From Pyrocephalus nanus (taxonomy: Eukaryota; Chordata; Aves; Passeriformes; Tyrannidae), in the NCBI GenBank assembly GCA_038380795.1, contig CM076266.1, positions 9,818,001-9,882,000 on the forward strand: DNA of 64,000 bases. Reading direction: 5' to 3'. Each line of letters opens with the position of its first letter. Within the stretch, counting starts at the first letter, position 1. Position numbers and translations under genes: made by a program. The notes under the pieces were generated by a model. It was not told the DNA's origin. It saw nothing but the letters and a program-made list of their open reading frames with translations, and did not search any database. Of this stretch, positions 52,088 to 61,424 are shown piece after piece.

Positions 52088-54219
52088 TCTCCCCTGTGTG
52101 CCATTCTTTGCACATCCATATAGTCCTTTTCAAACTGAGTGATACCATCTATGCTGTCCCACTGATGCAACTTGTCTCATATGGCATTACACTCTGTGTG
52201 AAAGGTAGAATCAAGTCCAAATGGATCTGCAACCTGTTAAAGGACACAGTGCTGTTTTGTTGCAACTTAGAATGTGTTTTCTTATTAAGGCTTTTCTGTT
52301 TTATAATCCAGAAATAATTAAAATGCAGATTTTCTCCATGCTCATCTAATTAGAACAAAGATGGTTTTCTCTAGGATACAATGTATTATAAACACCTATA
52401 ATTGGTGATGCATCATGCAGAACAGACTGATGGAAATGATTGCTTGAAACCCCTGTTTCTGCACCATCATTCTGTCTGTGTGTCAACTCACTCATATAAC
52501 CTCACTGGAGCAAGAAGATGAGCACTTCTGAGTGCTTGTCACATGTGCTGTTCTACCCTTGAAATCTGGGGAAAAAAGAACATCCTGCACATCACACCTC
52601 AGGGAACTGGGCAGCCACAATGTCACTTCAGACAAAGAAGCCTAAGGTGCACAGATATGTTTAATTTGGGTATGGAAGCAACCCCTAAAGTTCCAATGGA
52701 TCTTAATATATCTGCAATTAAGAGTTTATGGTAAGGTAGTTCAGAGATCCAGGAAAATCACTAAAGTTTAGCAATGGTTTCTGAATCTAAAGCCTTTAGG
52801 AATACATTTAGTTTAAATATATAGTAAGGGTGTATCTTTAGACTTCCATGAGACTGCCCTTGTGCATCCTATTTCCATCTAGAATTTCACAGCTTCTTCA
52901 CCAACTGACAGCAGAAAACACTCTGAATGACTGGAGGTGATTAATAGCATCTATTAATCTAAACTTCTGTCAAGTTTGGCAAAGTGGCAATTCATCAAGT
53001 TTTTTTTTTTTTAACTCATAGGATACTGGGTAAAGGCTGGTGTCATGAAACTTTTACTGCATTACCTGTTCTTCAGAACTTGTGAGAACCATGAGGCCCT
53101 TTCTGTCTTTGGTCTGACAAAACTTCGGATTTCTCCAGGGTAATCCCATGAAAATAAATTGTGTTTGACCAATTAATAGCTAGATTAAATCAGAGTTGTA
53201 GGGACACTTTGACAGCTGCTGACAATATTCCCAGTGCTGGTAATATTTTCAAAAATGTACATGTATGCTGGCCAAGACAAGCCCTTGATGATGTTCTTGC
53301 CTTTATCTGACAGGACCTTAAATTCTGCCAGCTCCATACAATCTGTTGTCTGAAATAAAAGGGCAGTTGCTTTTATGGATGCACTCATGCAAATATGTAT
53401 TATTCCCACATGTTATGAAGAGTGGCCATGGTTAAAAGTAACATGAGAAATAAACATAATTTGGATTATTTCTTTTAAAGAGTGCAAATGTTCTGGGTAT
53501 TTTTGTAATACTTTATGAGTTCTGTCTCTTTTTTTTTTTAAAAAAAGTGGCTGCATAAGAGGCTTGGCATTGTTAAGAATTTCTTCTTTATGCCTTTTAT
53601 GGTAATTTTTAAGGGATTCTGCCTCATTTTTTGGTCTAGAATTTGGTCAGGACTAAATTTTAAATCATCTCAGATAGACACAGAATTAAATAAAATTAAA
53701 AGAATTTATTTCATTCCTTAAATAGGAGTTGTAACTTCATTGCAATATTCCTTGTTTTAGATGCCAATTATGTAGGACTAGAGACATATTTTAATGAAAA
53801 TGCTATATAAAAATGGTATTTTCAATGGTTAATATGCTATCCAAGACTGTAATTCCTATGTGAGGCTGCTTGAGCAATAAAACACCTCTTTAGAAAGTTG
53901 CTTAAGGAAAGATAGACAGAAATCTCTGGCATTAAACAGAAGAGAACTGGTGATCGGAACATCACTACTGGAAATTGCTGAAGTTTTAATCAAAATTATT
54001 ATAGTCATCTTTTCTGTAGGACTGCAAAGGTAGCCCTACTTTCTGCACCTAAACTTAAAACTAGACACTTTTGAAAGTAACCACAGGATTAGAATCAAAT
54101 TCTGTAGAAAGTCATCTCTGAAATTTGTATAATTAGCCAAGAAGTACTGCCTTTTACTCTCTGTATAAATAGTATTCATGATTTCCTGGATTAGCACCCT
54201 GAACTCCCACTGTGGTTAA

Positions 54220-54699
54220 TTATAGTCTTAGATTTCTTTATTTTTATTGTATTTTCCATACTTACAAAAGAATTTCCCAATCCTTAAGGAAATAATGTTT
54301 CCTTAAGTATAAACAAAGTGTAAGAAATTTTCTTGCTTCCCATCTTAACCCTTACAACATGTGCCAAAGCAGTCTGCATTGAGCAGGATACCATGCATCA
54401 GTCTTGGAGCCACACTGGAGGGTAAAGGGATCATTATGGAAAACGAGCTTCTGAATTCCTATGGCCAGTAAACTGCAAGAGAACATCAGAATTAATATGA
54501 ACACCATTTAAACAAAACAGAAAGCATCCATGGGGCAGGTTTCTCTGTCATTAACAGGTCGGCTGCACAAACCAATTTCCCAAATACCAACATGTAGAAA
54601 AGCAAAGCACTAAACTGTACATTTTATAAAATGTCACATCAAGCTGCATAATGAATGATATATTCCACAGTTTTTCACGTTTTGAGGGACCTAGCTCAT
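54220..54699 (-). other. VIPR2: Probable VIPR2 3' UTR (minimal)
   Basis: This is the sequence after the VIPR2 stop codon on the minus strand. Two overlapping AATAAA signals occur at 54,237-54,248. The real 3' UTR may use a later site and extend further left, so the left end is inferred. Confidence 0.4.
54237..54248 (-). promoter_or_regulatory. Tandem AATAAA poly(A) signals, minus strand
   Basis: Plus-strand TTTATTTTTATT reads as two AATAAA hexamers on the minus strand, about 450 nt after the VIPR2 stop codon. Confidence 0.4.
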
Positions 54700-54873
54700 T
54701 TATATCATGGTGGTCTCTGTCTGCATGAATGAGTGAGCCCTTGAATTCCGGTGGAGCTGAGAAACACTTTCTGATCCATTTCGAGAAATGGAAGAGCTGT
54801 GCAGTCTGTAATCCCGTCCTGCTGTCGGCTTCCAACACAAACTACGCCATTTTCTTTTCAGCTCCCCCTGCAC
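54700..54873 (-). CDS. VIPR2: VIPR2 last coding exon: cytoplasmic tail of the VPAC2 receptor
   Basis: The acceptor TTTTCAACACAG is followed by 57 codons and TAA (54,700-54,702). The peptide starts VQGELKRKWRSLC, the class B GPCR helix-8 region after TM7. It continues with SRNGSES and ends SFMQTETTMI, matching the recognisable VPAC2 tail. VPAC2 is a Gs-coupled plasma-membrane receptor for VIP and PACAP that raises cAMP. It acts in smooth muscle, the circadian pacemaker, immune cells and the reproductive axis. Several Ser and Thr residues in the tail are candidate phosphorylation sites. The C-terminal T-M-I fits a class I PDZ ligand pattern (S/T-x-hydrophobic), an inference from sequence only. 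The exon is intact and joins exon 12 in phase 0. Confidence 0.96.
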   Translation of the reverse strand: MQGELKRKWRSLCWKPTAGRDYRLHSSSISRNGSESVSQLHRNSRAHSFMQTETTMI

Positions 54874-54970
54874 CTGTGTTGAAAAGAAAATGCACAATAT
54901 GAGCTGAAAATGTTCTTTATGGGAGGAGCTCTTCCCCTTGTATTGACAGTCCCATGAGGACCTCTAGGAG

Positions 54971-55695
54971 TAGAATCATTGAAAAGTTTGGGTTGGAAGG
55001 GTCCTTAAAGTTTATCTCATTCCAACCCCCACCCATGGGCAGGGAAACCCTTCACTAGACCAAGTTGCTCCAAGCCCCATCCAAACTGGCCTTGAATATG
55101 TCCAGCAAGGGGGCATCCCTGTTCCAGTATCTCCACTACCCTCAGGGAAAAGATTTCTTCCTTACATGCAATCTAAATCCACCACATTTCAGTTTAAAAT
55201 TGTTACCCCTTGTCCTGTCACTACAGGCCCTGCTAAAAGGTCTTTCACCCTCTTCCTTATAATAACCCCTGTAGGTACTTGAAGGCTCCCATAAAGTCTC
55301 CCTAGAGTCTTCTCTTCTCCAGGCTGAACAATCCCTGCTCCCTCAGCCTGTCCTCATAGGAGAGGTATTCCAGCCTGCTGAAGATTTTTGTGGCCCTGCT
55401 CTGGACTCACTCCAGCAGGTCCATGTCTTCTTTGTACTGATGAAAGTCACCTCTCCCAGCCTGCTGGCCATGCCTCTTTTGATGCAGAATATAGTTGGCT
55501 TTCTGGGCTGCAAGTGCACGTTCCAGCTCATGTCCCATTTTTCATCCCCCAGTATCTCCAAGTCCAGACTCCTCTCCATCCCTTCATCCCACAGCCAGCA
55601 CTGCACTGACACAGGTGCTGGGCCTTGCACTTATCCCATGGGCCCACTCCACAAGCCTGTTGTGGTCCCTCTGGATGGCATCCCTTCCCTCTAGG
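54971..55695 (-). mobile_element. CR1 LINE 3' fragment within VIPR2 intron 12
   Basis: On the minus strand this is a CR1 3' region. Plus-strand landmarks are TAGAATCATTGAAAAGTTTG, GGTTGGAAGGGTCCTTAAAG, GGCCTTGAATATGTCCAGC, CTTCTCTTCTCCAGGCTGAA, TTTTGATGCAGAATATAGTT and GGTCCCTCTGGATGGCATCC. It runs in the same direction as VIPR2 and has internal deletions relative to other CR1 copies. Confidence 0.93.
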
Positions 55696-56316
55696 GTATA
55701 AAATCACTTTTTACAAAGATTAACAGAACTGAAGACTGTATCTACACTGTGAGGAGATTCCCCAAGGTCACTTTCAAAATCAGTTTCGTATCACTTGTGC
55801 TGCAACATTAGCTTTTGGTATCTAGCTATTAATCACACGTCCTTTAAGCATAGAATCAAATGATTATCCCCAAAATCAGGCATCTCATGGATGTGAAAGA
55901 TTAGAATAGCACTCAGGAGAGCTGAATGGCGATTCCCTGTGCAGGGAGGTGTCTTCTTCCTGTCAGGTACTGCTTGGTGGCTGACATCAAAAAGAATTCC
56001 TTGCATCCTTCTCAGCTGAGATTAGGAAAGCTGCCACATGCTTAATATTTCTGAAAAATCTGCTGCTGATCTAGGGGTTAGATACAGTCAGAAGATTTCC
56101 CCATAATGCTTACTAAATGGTGTTTCAAGTCTTGGGTAAATTTCTACACTTGTTGCACCTCACTTGCACAGTCCACGTTGCTTCTAACAGAGCTAGATTA
56201 GATCACGTTAAATAACAGACAACACCTAGACCTCAGTTTGCAAGGAATTAGACGTAAACAGTTCTTAAAACTCTTGACCCAAATACACTGATTTCTCCTG
56301 TTGCATCGGAACTATA

Positions 56317-56392
56317 GGTTCTATAAATAGAATCTATCTCAGAATTCTATAAATAGAATCTATCATTGGAACATAGATTCTATAAATATGAA
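56317..56392. repeat. Three near-palindromic TTCTATAAATAGAATCTATC-type units
   Basis: Two full units (56,319-56,338 and 56,345-56,364) and one partial unit (about 56,377-56,390) lie about 105-180 bp inside VIPR2 intron 12. The core TTCTATAAATAGAA is almost its own reverse complement. Confidence 0.9.
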
Positions 56393-56498
56393 TGCAAACA
56401 TCTAAAACAGCTCCATGTAGCAAAGTAGAATTATAGGGGCACTTATATATTTACTGAAAACAACATTTAACATTCTCAGTAGGAAAGGTGAGACTTAC

Positions 56499-56540
56499 TT
56501 CACTGTTCAAAAAACAATACAGGACCGCGACAATCAAACC
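56499..56540 (-). CDS. VIPR2: VIPR2 exon 12: 42-nt exon encoding part of TM7
   Basis: The acceptor TTGTCTCTTTCCAG and donor GTAAGT flank exactly 14 codons, GLIVAVLYCFLNSE. This is the conserved TM7 block of class B GPCRs, and 42 nt is the usual size of this exon across the family. It is phase 0 on both sides, so skipping it would keep the frame but remove part of TM7. Such TM7-less variants are known for other class B receptors; whether they occur here cannot be seen. Confidence 0.97.
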
Positions 56541-56626
56541 CTGGAAAGAGACAATATTTCTCAGTGAGTAAGCACTGCAAACCTAGGACAATAAAACTTC
56601 TTATGAATAAAAACTCTAAAATTTAC
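56541..56626 (-). other. VIPR2: VIPR2 intron 11 (86 bp)
   Basis: A very short intron between GTAAAT (donor) and TTTCCAG (acceptor), near the lower size limit for efficient splicing. Confidence 0.95.
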
Positions 56627-56756
56627 CTGAAAAGATCCCAAACACAGCTCAAAGATTATTTTATAATTATTGGAACTGCGGTCAGGAAATAGAGCAAACA
56701 CTGTGTAGTGAACTCCAAATAACGGAATAAGCAACAACGTGGATTTTGCAAGTCTC
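56627..56756 (-). CDS. VIPR2: VIPR2 exon 11: TM6, extracellular loop 3, start of TM7
   Basis: A 130-nt exon with acceptor TTTGCCCAG and donor GTAAAT. After one nucleotide that completes the Lys codon of exon 10 it encodes 43 residues. These start [20 protein letters not shown] (TM6 with the [11 protein letters not shown] motif of class B receptors), pass through loop 3 ([10 protein letters not shown]) and end FELCLGSFQ at the top of TM7. Size and phase match the family. Loop 3 differs between species and contributes to ligand selectivity in this family. The exon is intact. Confidence 0.97.
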
Positions 56757-59700
56757 CTGGGCAAATAAAAGAGAAAAAGCTGAAATTTAATGATAAGCTC
56801 TTGTTTTGCTGGGATAAGAAGACGATGCAATGCGGTTTACATACATCTCGAATGACTTCAGATTTATAAACAGTAAGAGTAATTTATGAGAAATTGTTTT
56901 CCTTTCAGTCGTGCTATGAGATTAGTCCCACAGTCACCTCACAAATTGACATGTCAAAGTCCATAATATATTTGATCTTGCTGACTCTTGCACTCTTCCA
57001 AAAGCTGGTGAAAGGCTGCAGGGCCTCTCTAAACCATAAGTCCCTTTTCCAGGTGCCCTCTGTACAGGGTGGAGGATCCATCCTCTGCTGTGGTTGTTTG
57101 ACTAACAGCCACCTCCCAGCCTGGCTCTGTGGCACGTTTTTTGGGTGTGGGATTTACTGTATTATTCCACAGGACCACGTTCAACAAAGTGTTATGAGCT
57201 GACATCAAACCTCTTGAGATATTTTTCACTTGGCAAGAAAAGTTCAGATTTGAAAGGAATGATGCCTTCCTGCAAAGTCATACTGACAAATCCTCATGTA
57301 TGGAAGGTAACATCTCTCTTTTGAAGTTAATTGCTGTTAATTTTTTTTTAAATATACAACTTCATGGTAAGTCTGTACATTACACATGCACAGCATGCAA
57401 ACAATACCCAGGAAACATAATTCAGAATAATCTCAGCTGTGAGATTTTCATGAGCAACTTCAGATTTACCCACAAGTACTAAAATTTCATAGCCTTACTG
57501 GTGGTTTTAAGCATATACCATTAACCAATTTCGAATGTTGTCAGTTACATAACACATTTTAGCAGAAGATGCTATGGAAGTTAAGGAAGGAGAACTTTAA
57601 ATTACTAAGCAGAGCAGCTCTGACAAACTGCCTGTGAAACTACTGAAATGATGAATTGCTAATTATATCTTATCTGTCACTTACTTCACTCTAATAACGT
57701 CAGTTTTGTATGTTATACAGGGCCAGTCATGCACGATTATGGATGTCTGGTATCAGATAAAATTCAAGAAGTTACGTTTTGAGTTCCAGAATTCATCACT
57801 GTCTTGATGAATATAACTTGATTCAACATTGAAAGCTGCTGTTGTGGATTCACGTATTTTAACAGAAAATTCAAGGTATTTCAAGCAGTTTTATTTTTTT
57901 TCTGTGTCAGTCTTTATGGCCTTCCTTTGTTCATTATGTCCCAGAGGCTGCATCTGTTTATGTGGAAATGATCAGTTCTGACAGCAGTTTCTCAAGAATA
58001 GCAAAACCCTCACATCTAAAGATGTCACCAGTAAGTGGGACAAAAAGGATTTCCTTAGCAGAAGAAATTCATTTACAGCTGGAGGAAATGACACTGGCAG
58101 CAAATTTCCTGGTTTCCCAAGTCAAATGGAAAACTGATTTTATTTGAACTTAACCTTATCCACCGCAAAAGTAAAGTGAGTAAAAAAAAAAATATGGAAC
58201 CAGGTACAAACAGGTTCAGAAGAAGGGAAGAAAAATGCTGACTTGAATGAGTGGTATACATTTTAGATTCATATTTCACTCCATTGTTGTTTCAATGATT
58301 TTTGTCTAGCTGATGTTAATTTCTCTATAGTGCACTTACATTCCAGTGAAGGAAAGGGAGAGACAAAATAGCCTTATTCTTCTCTGCATTTTAGAAAAAT
58401 GCATTTGCAGTTTTAAGAATGAGCTTTTCAGACCTTTAATTTGTTCTGTAGATGCACTGTCTCTTGAGGAGGTTAATCTACTTTTCCATGGGTATCAGCT
58501 CAAGACCACACAATCCAAACTTAACCAGGCAATCAAATGCTAACAGCAAAGGATTCACAGGACTGAATAATAAAGGACAAGGTTGTTATTAGTGAGAACA
58601 TTTCATCTTATAAAGTGTTATAGAAAATTGTGGAAAATTATGGAACTGAAAGTCAATCTAGTCATATTGATTTTTCTTGGCCCATCAGATATTCATTTTT
58701 TGCATCAAATGTGCCACATTGTTTACAGAAGACATAAGGTTCTGCTTCTCTCAGCTTTAAAATTATTCTTTACTTCAGCACACTACCTTTTATCAGCTTT
58801 TAGGACAGGAATTCTGTATTTTTTAAATTAAGAAAAGGTGTTACTGAGGAACACATTTTCGAAGGCCACTTGCATGGTTTTGAATTTTCAGTGTTCATGT
58901 TAGGTTTTGTCACTGAAGCATCTTACTGACATCCTGAAACATCAAACTCAGTGACTAAATCTGGGCTTTAAAATAAGACCTACTACCACAGACCCTTGAC
59001 TGTGGATTACAGTATCCAGCAGGTATTATAATAAACAATAATAACTGATACAACAGTAGAATAAAAAACAAAGTCAATTCTAGCAATGTATTTGAATTCT
59101 CTGATTTTAAAGCTGTGGAAACAAGATTTGATGTTCAAACTAAAACACAAAAGAAGTCTAAACACAAATGAAATTGTTCTAAATCAGACACAGATATTTT
59201 CCTATAGAAAAATACAGATGGTATTTTAAATCAATATCAAACATTATACTTAACTTTTAACTTTCTGGGAACAATATAACTTCTTTTCAGCTCTTAAAAT
59301 GTATGCAAATATTACAAAAAAAATATTTTAGAATGAAAAATTAAAAAAAGGTTTTAATTAAAATTTTTAATTTTAATTTTTTAATTAAAATTTTAATTTA
59401 AAAGTTTTTTAATTAAAAAAAGATATAGAAGAAAGATGTTTTGAACTTGAAACTCTCGTTATGTCAAAATGAAATTTTCATATATCAAAAGAAAGATAAT
59501 ACTCTCCATATATTTTATATTAGCCTATTAATTTATGGATTAAACTTAAAATCAAGAATAGCTTGCTGGTCTTTATGAAAGTGAATATTTTGTTATTTAA
59601 TTTATTGTTTGACAAAAAGTATATTCTCTGTTTCAGCATAGTGATAACCTTTCTTAAACCATATCTAAAAGTAGTTCTAAATTAAATGTAATTACAGTAT

Positions 59701-59786
59701 CACAGCAATTGTTAGAATATTTCAGCAGATCAAACCTTATAGAGATTATTTTAATTCTGTTTATAATATCTGAAAATGTGACTCAC
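56757..59786 (-). other. VIPR2: VIPR2 intron 10
   Basis: About 3 kb with GTGAGT donor (59,781-59,786) and CAG acceptor (56,757-56,759). No gene is seen inside. It contains a strongly AT-rich palindromic block at 59,330-59,422. Confidence 0.93.
59330..59422. repeat. AT-rich block of nested TTAATTAAAA palindromes
   Basis: Alternating AATTAAAATTTT and TTTTAATTAAAA words give several overlapping inverted repeats with almost no G or C. It lies about 365 bp into VIPR2 intron 10. Confidence 0.85.
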
Positions 59787-59878
59787 TTGTACTGTGATTG
59801 GTCATTTCCTCCAACATCTGGAGATCTTAACTTCTGCAGTAAGATTCTTATAATACTAATGAAAAGTATAAAATTCAC
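59787..59878 (-). CDS. VIPR2: VIPR2 exon 10: end of TM5 and intracellular loop 3
   Basis: A 92-nt exon between acceptor TTTTCTTTGCAG and donor GTGAGT. It encodes [20 protein letters not shown] followed by [10 protein letters not shown] plus two bases of Lys. This is the cytoplasmic half of TM5 and the basic third intracellular loop, which couples VPAC receptors to Gs. The size of 92 nt and the split AA|G codon are the family pattern. It is the most upstream VIPR2 exon I can place. The preceding exon (about 60 nt, TM4-TM5 region) was searched for on the minus strand to 64,000 and not found. Confidence 0.96.
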
Positions 59879-60461
59879 CTGCAAAGAAAACAAATATAAT
59901 GACGATTTCTGACTTCTCCACTCAATATGCAGCACAAAGAAACGTTCATCAAGTCAGACAAGTCAACTCAGCAGTAAGTTGTGGAACTCCCACCAGAACA
60001 CATCAAGCTCTGCACTGTCCAACTTATTGTCTGTTTTGGGCCGCCCTTGGTTCGTCGTGTCAGAGCACCTCTGCATGCCCACCGGTTCTGGTCTGGCTGG
60101 CAAAAGTCCCTGAAAGCCCCAGTTGTCAGAAATACCCTCCTTCCAAAAGTGTAGGTGAAGACAAGTTTCCTAGCAAGAATGTGACTTGTGATGGAATTTG
60201 CAGGATTTGCAGGAATGTGACGCTGAATGTGATTTGCCACGGTCAAGCACTGTCCTAAATTGTCACTTGGATTCACAACCAGAACCCCAGAGAGAGTTTT
60301 GGATCTCTCTTGCTCCTCATCTTGACTTTCAGTATTTTCTGTCTGAATTAGGGGAAGAGAAGATTGTTACACAGCTCATCTACCTACTCTAATCAAACAC
60401 AAAAAGGGTCTTTCACAAGTATCTGTTTGCCTTGGATATTGATGCAGACATTATGACTGAA

Positions 60462-60566
60462 GGAATCACAAAATAGTTAGAGTTGGAAGGGAACTCTGTT
60501 GGTCATGTAATCCAACCCTCAACTGAATCCCTGCAGTCCAATTCTCATGATAGCCCTCTAATGCAG
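60462..60566 (-). mobile_element. Old CR1 3'-end remnant in VIPR2 intron 9
   Basis: GAATCACAAAATAGTTAGAG and GTTGGAAGGGAACTCTGTTG, then GTAATCCAACCCTCAACTG, match the minus-strand CR1 terminus with mutations. About 100 bp remain. Confidence 0.75.
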
Positions 60567-61300
60567 AACAGTAATATTATTTTATTTCACATTTTATTTA
60601 ATAATTTCTATCAAAGAAAGGCACTTGCATAAAAAAAATGTTATGACCAGATTATGATCAGTTTAGAAAATCAAAGTATAAAACTTAGTAGATCCTAAGT
60701 CTCACTGCCATTATTTTTTTGGCCTGTATTTTGGTATCTTATGATGATCACCAGTCCTTCTGGTGCTGGATTTTTTGGTGCACTCAAGAAAACCTCACAC
60801 TATTATAGTATGTCCATACTGAAGTAAGGGAACACTTGGATTCACATCTTCACAGCAAGAAAGTGCACTAAAAACTACAGGTACAGCTACGTAAACAGCT
60901 GCATCATATGGACACACCTCAGAACAAATTAATCTAGAGAAAAATTTCTATCACTGTGAAAATGAGAATTTTATTGTTTTAAACTGACTCCATCCTAAAG
61001 CCCAAAATCTAGAGGTGGGGTACCCAGACAGTACCTGTCTCACTGCTATAAATCTCTATCTCGATGTATCAGTGGAACTTTCCTTTTTCCAGTCCTAACA
61101 ATTTCTCTGTAAGCTTTTCAAGTTCAGTGAATTTCTGTGTCTTCTCTGGCACAACCTTTTCAATTTGGGATGTTAATAAATAAACCACAATCAAAGCAAT
61201 ACATGTCCCTCTGTACTTAACATTTTGTTTGAAATGGCAGGTGAAGGGAAGTGACAGGAACTGACAGGGATGAAATAAAAATTTAGGAAAATGATATCTA

Positions 61301-61424
61301 GTTTTTTGTGTTGTGGGTTTTTTTTTTTGTTGTTTTTTTTTTTGTTTTGTTTTGTTTTTTTTTTTTTTTTTTGGTTGGTTGGTTTGGGGGTTTTTTTGTT
61401 GTTGTTTTTGTTTGTTTGTTTTTT
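61301..61424. repeat. Poly(T) with TTTTG and GGTT interruptions
   Basis: About 120 bp of T-rich low-complexity sequence. On the minus strand (the VIPR2 sense strand) it reads as A-rich with AAAC and AACC units, like the tract at 16.4 kb. It could be a simple repeat or a retroposon tail. Confidence 0.9.

Larger units (their letters stand above)
38131..54219. other. Intergenic, no gene recognised
   Basis: A long AT-rich stretch between the ancient CR1 and the VIPR2 3' end. Open frames are short and unsupported. The frames at 48.4-48.9 kb sit in a locally GC-rich patch on both strands and look like a composition effect. Small tandem duplications at 47,498-47,550 and 52,042-52,087 and T or A runs (41,280, 52,999, 53,530) are the only repeats seen. 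Confidence 0.5.
54874..56498 (-). other. VIPR2: VIPR2 intron 12
   Basis: The GTAAGT donor is at 56,493-56,498 and the acceptor CAG at 54,874-54,876. The intron contains a same-strand CR1 fragment (54,971-55,695) and a near-palindromic repeat cluster (56,317-56,392). Confidence 0.93.
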
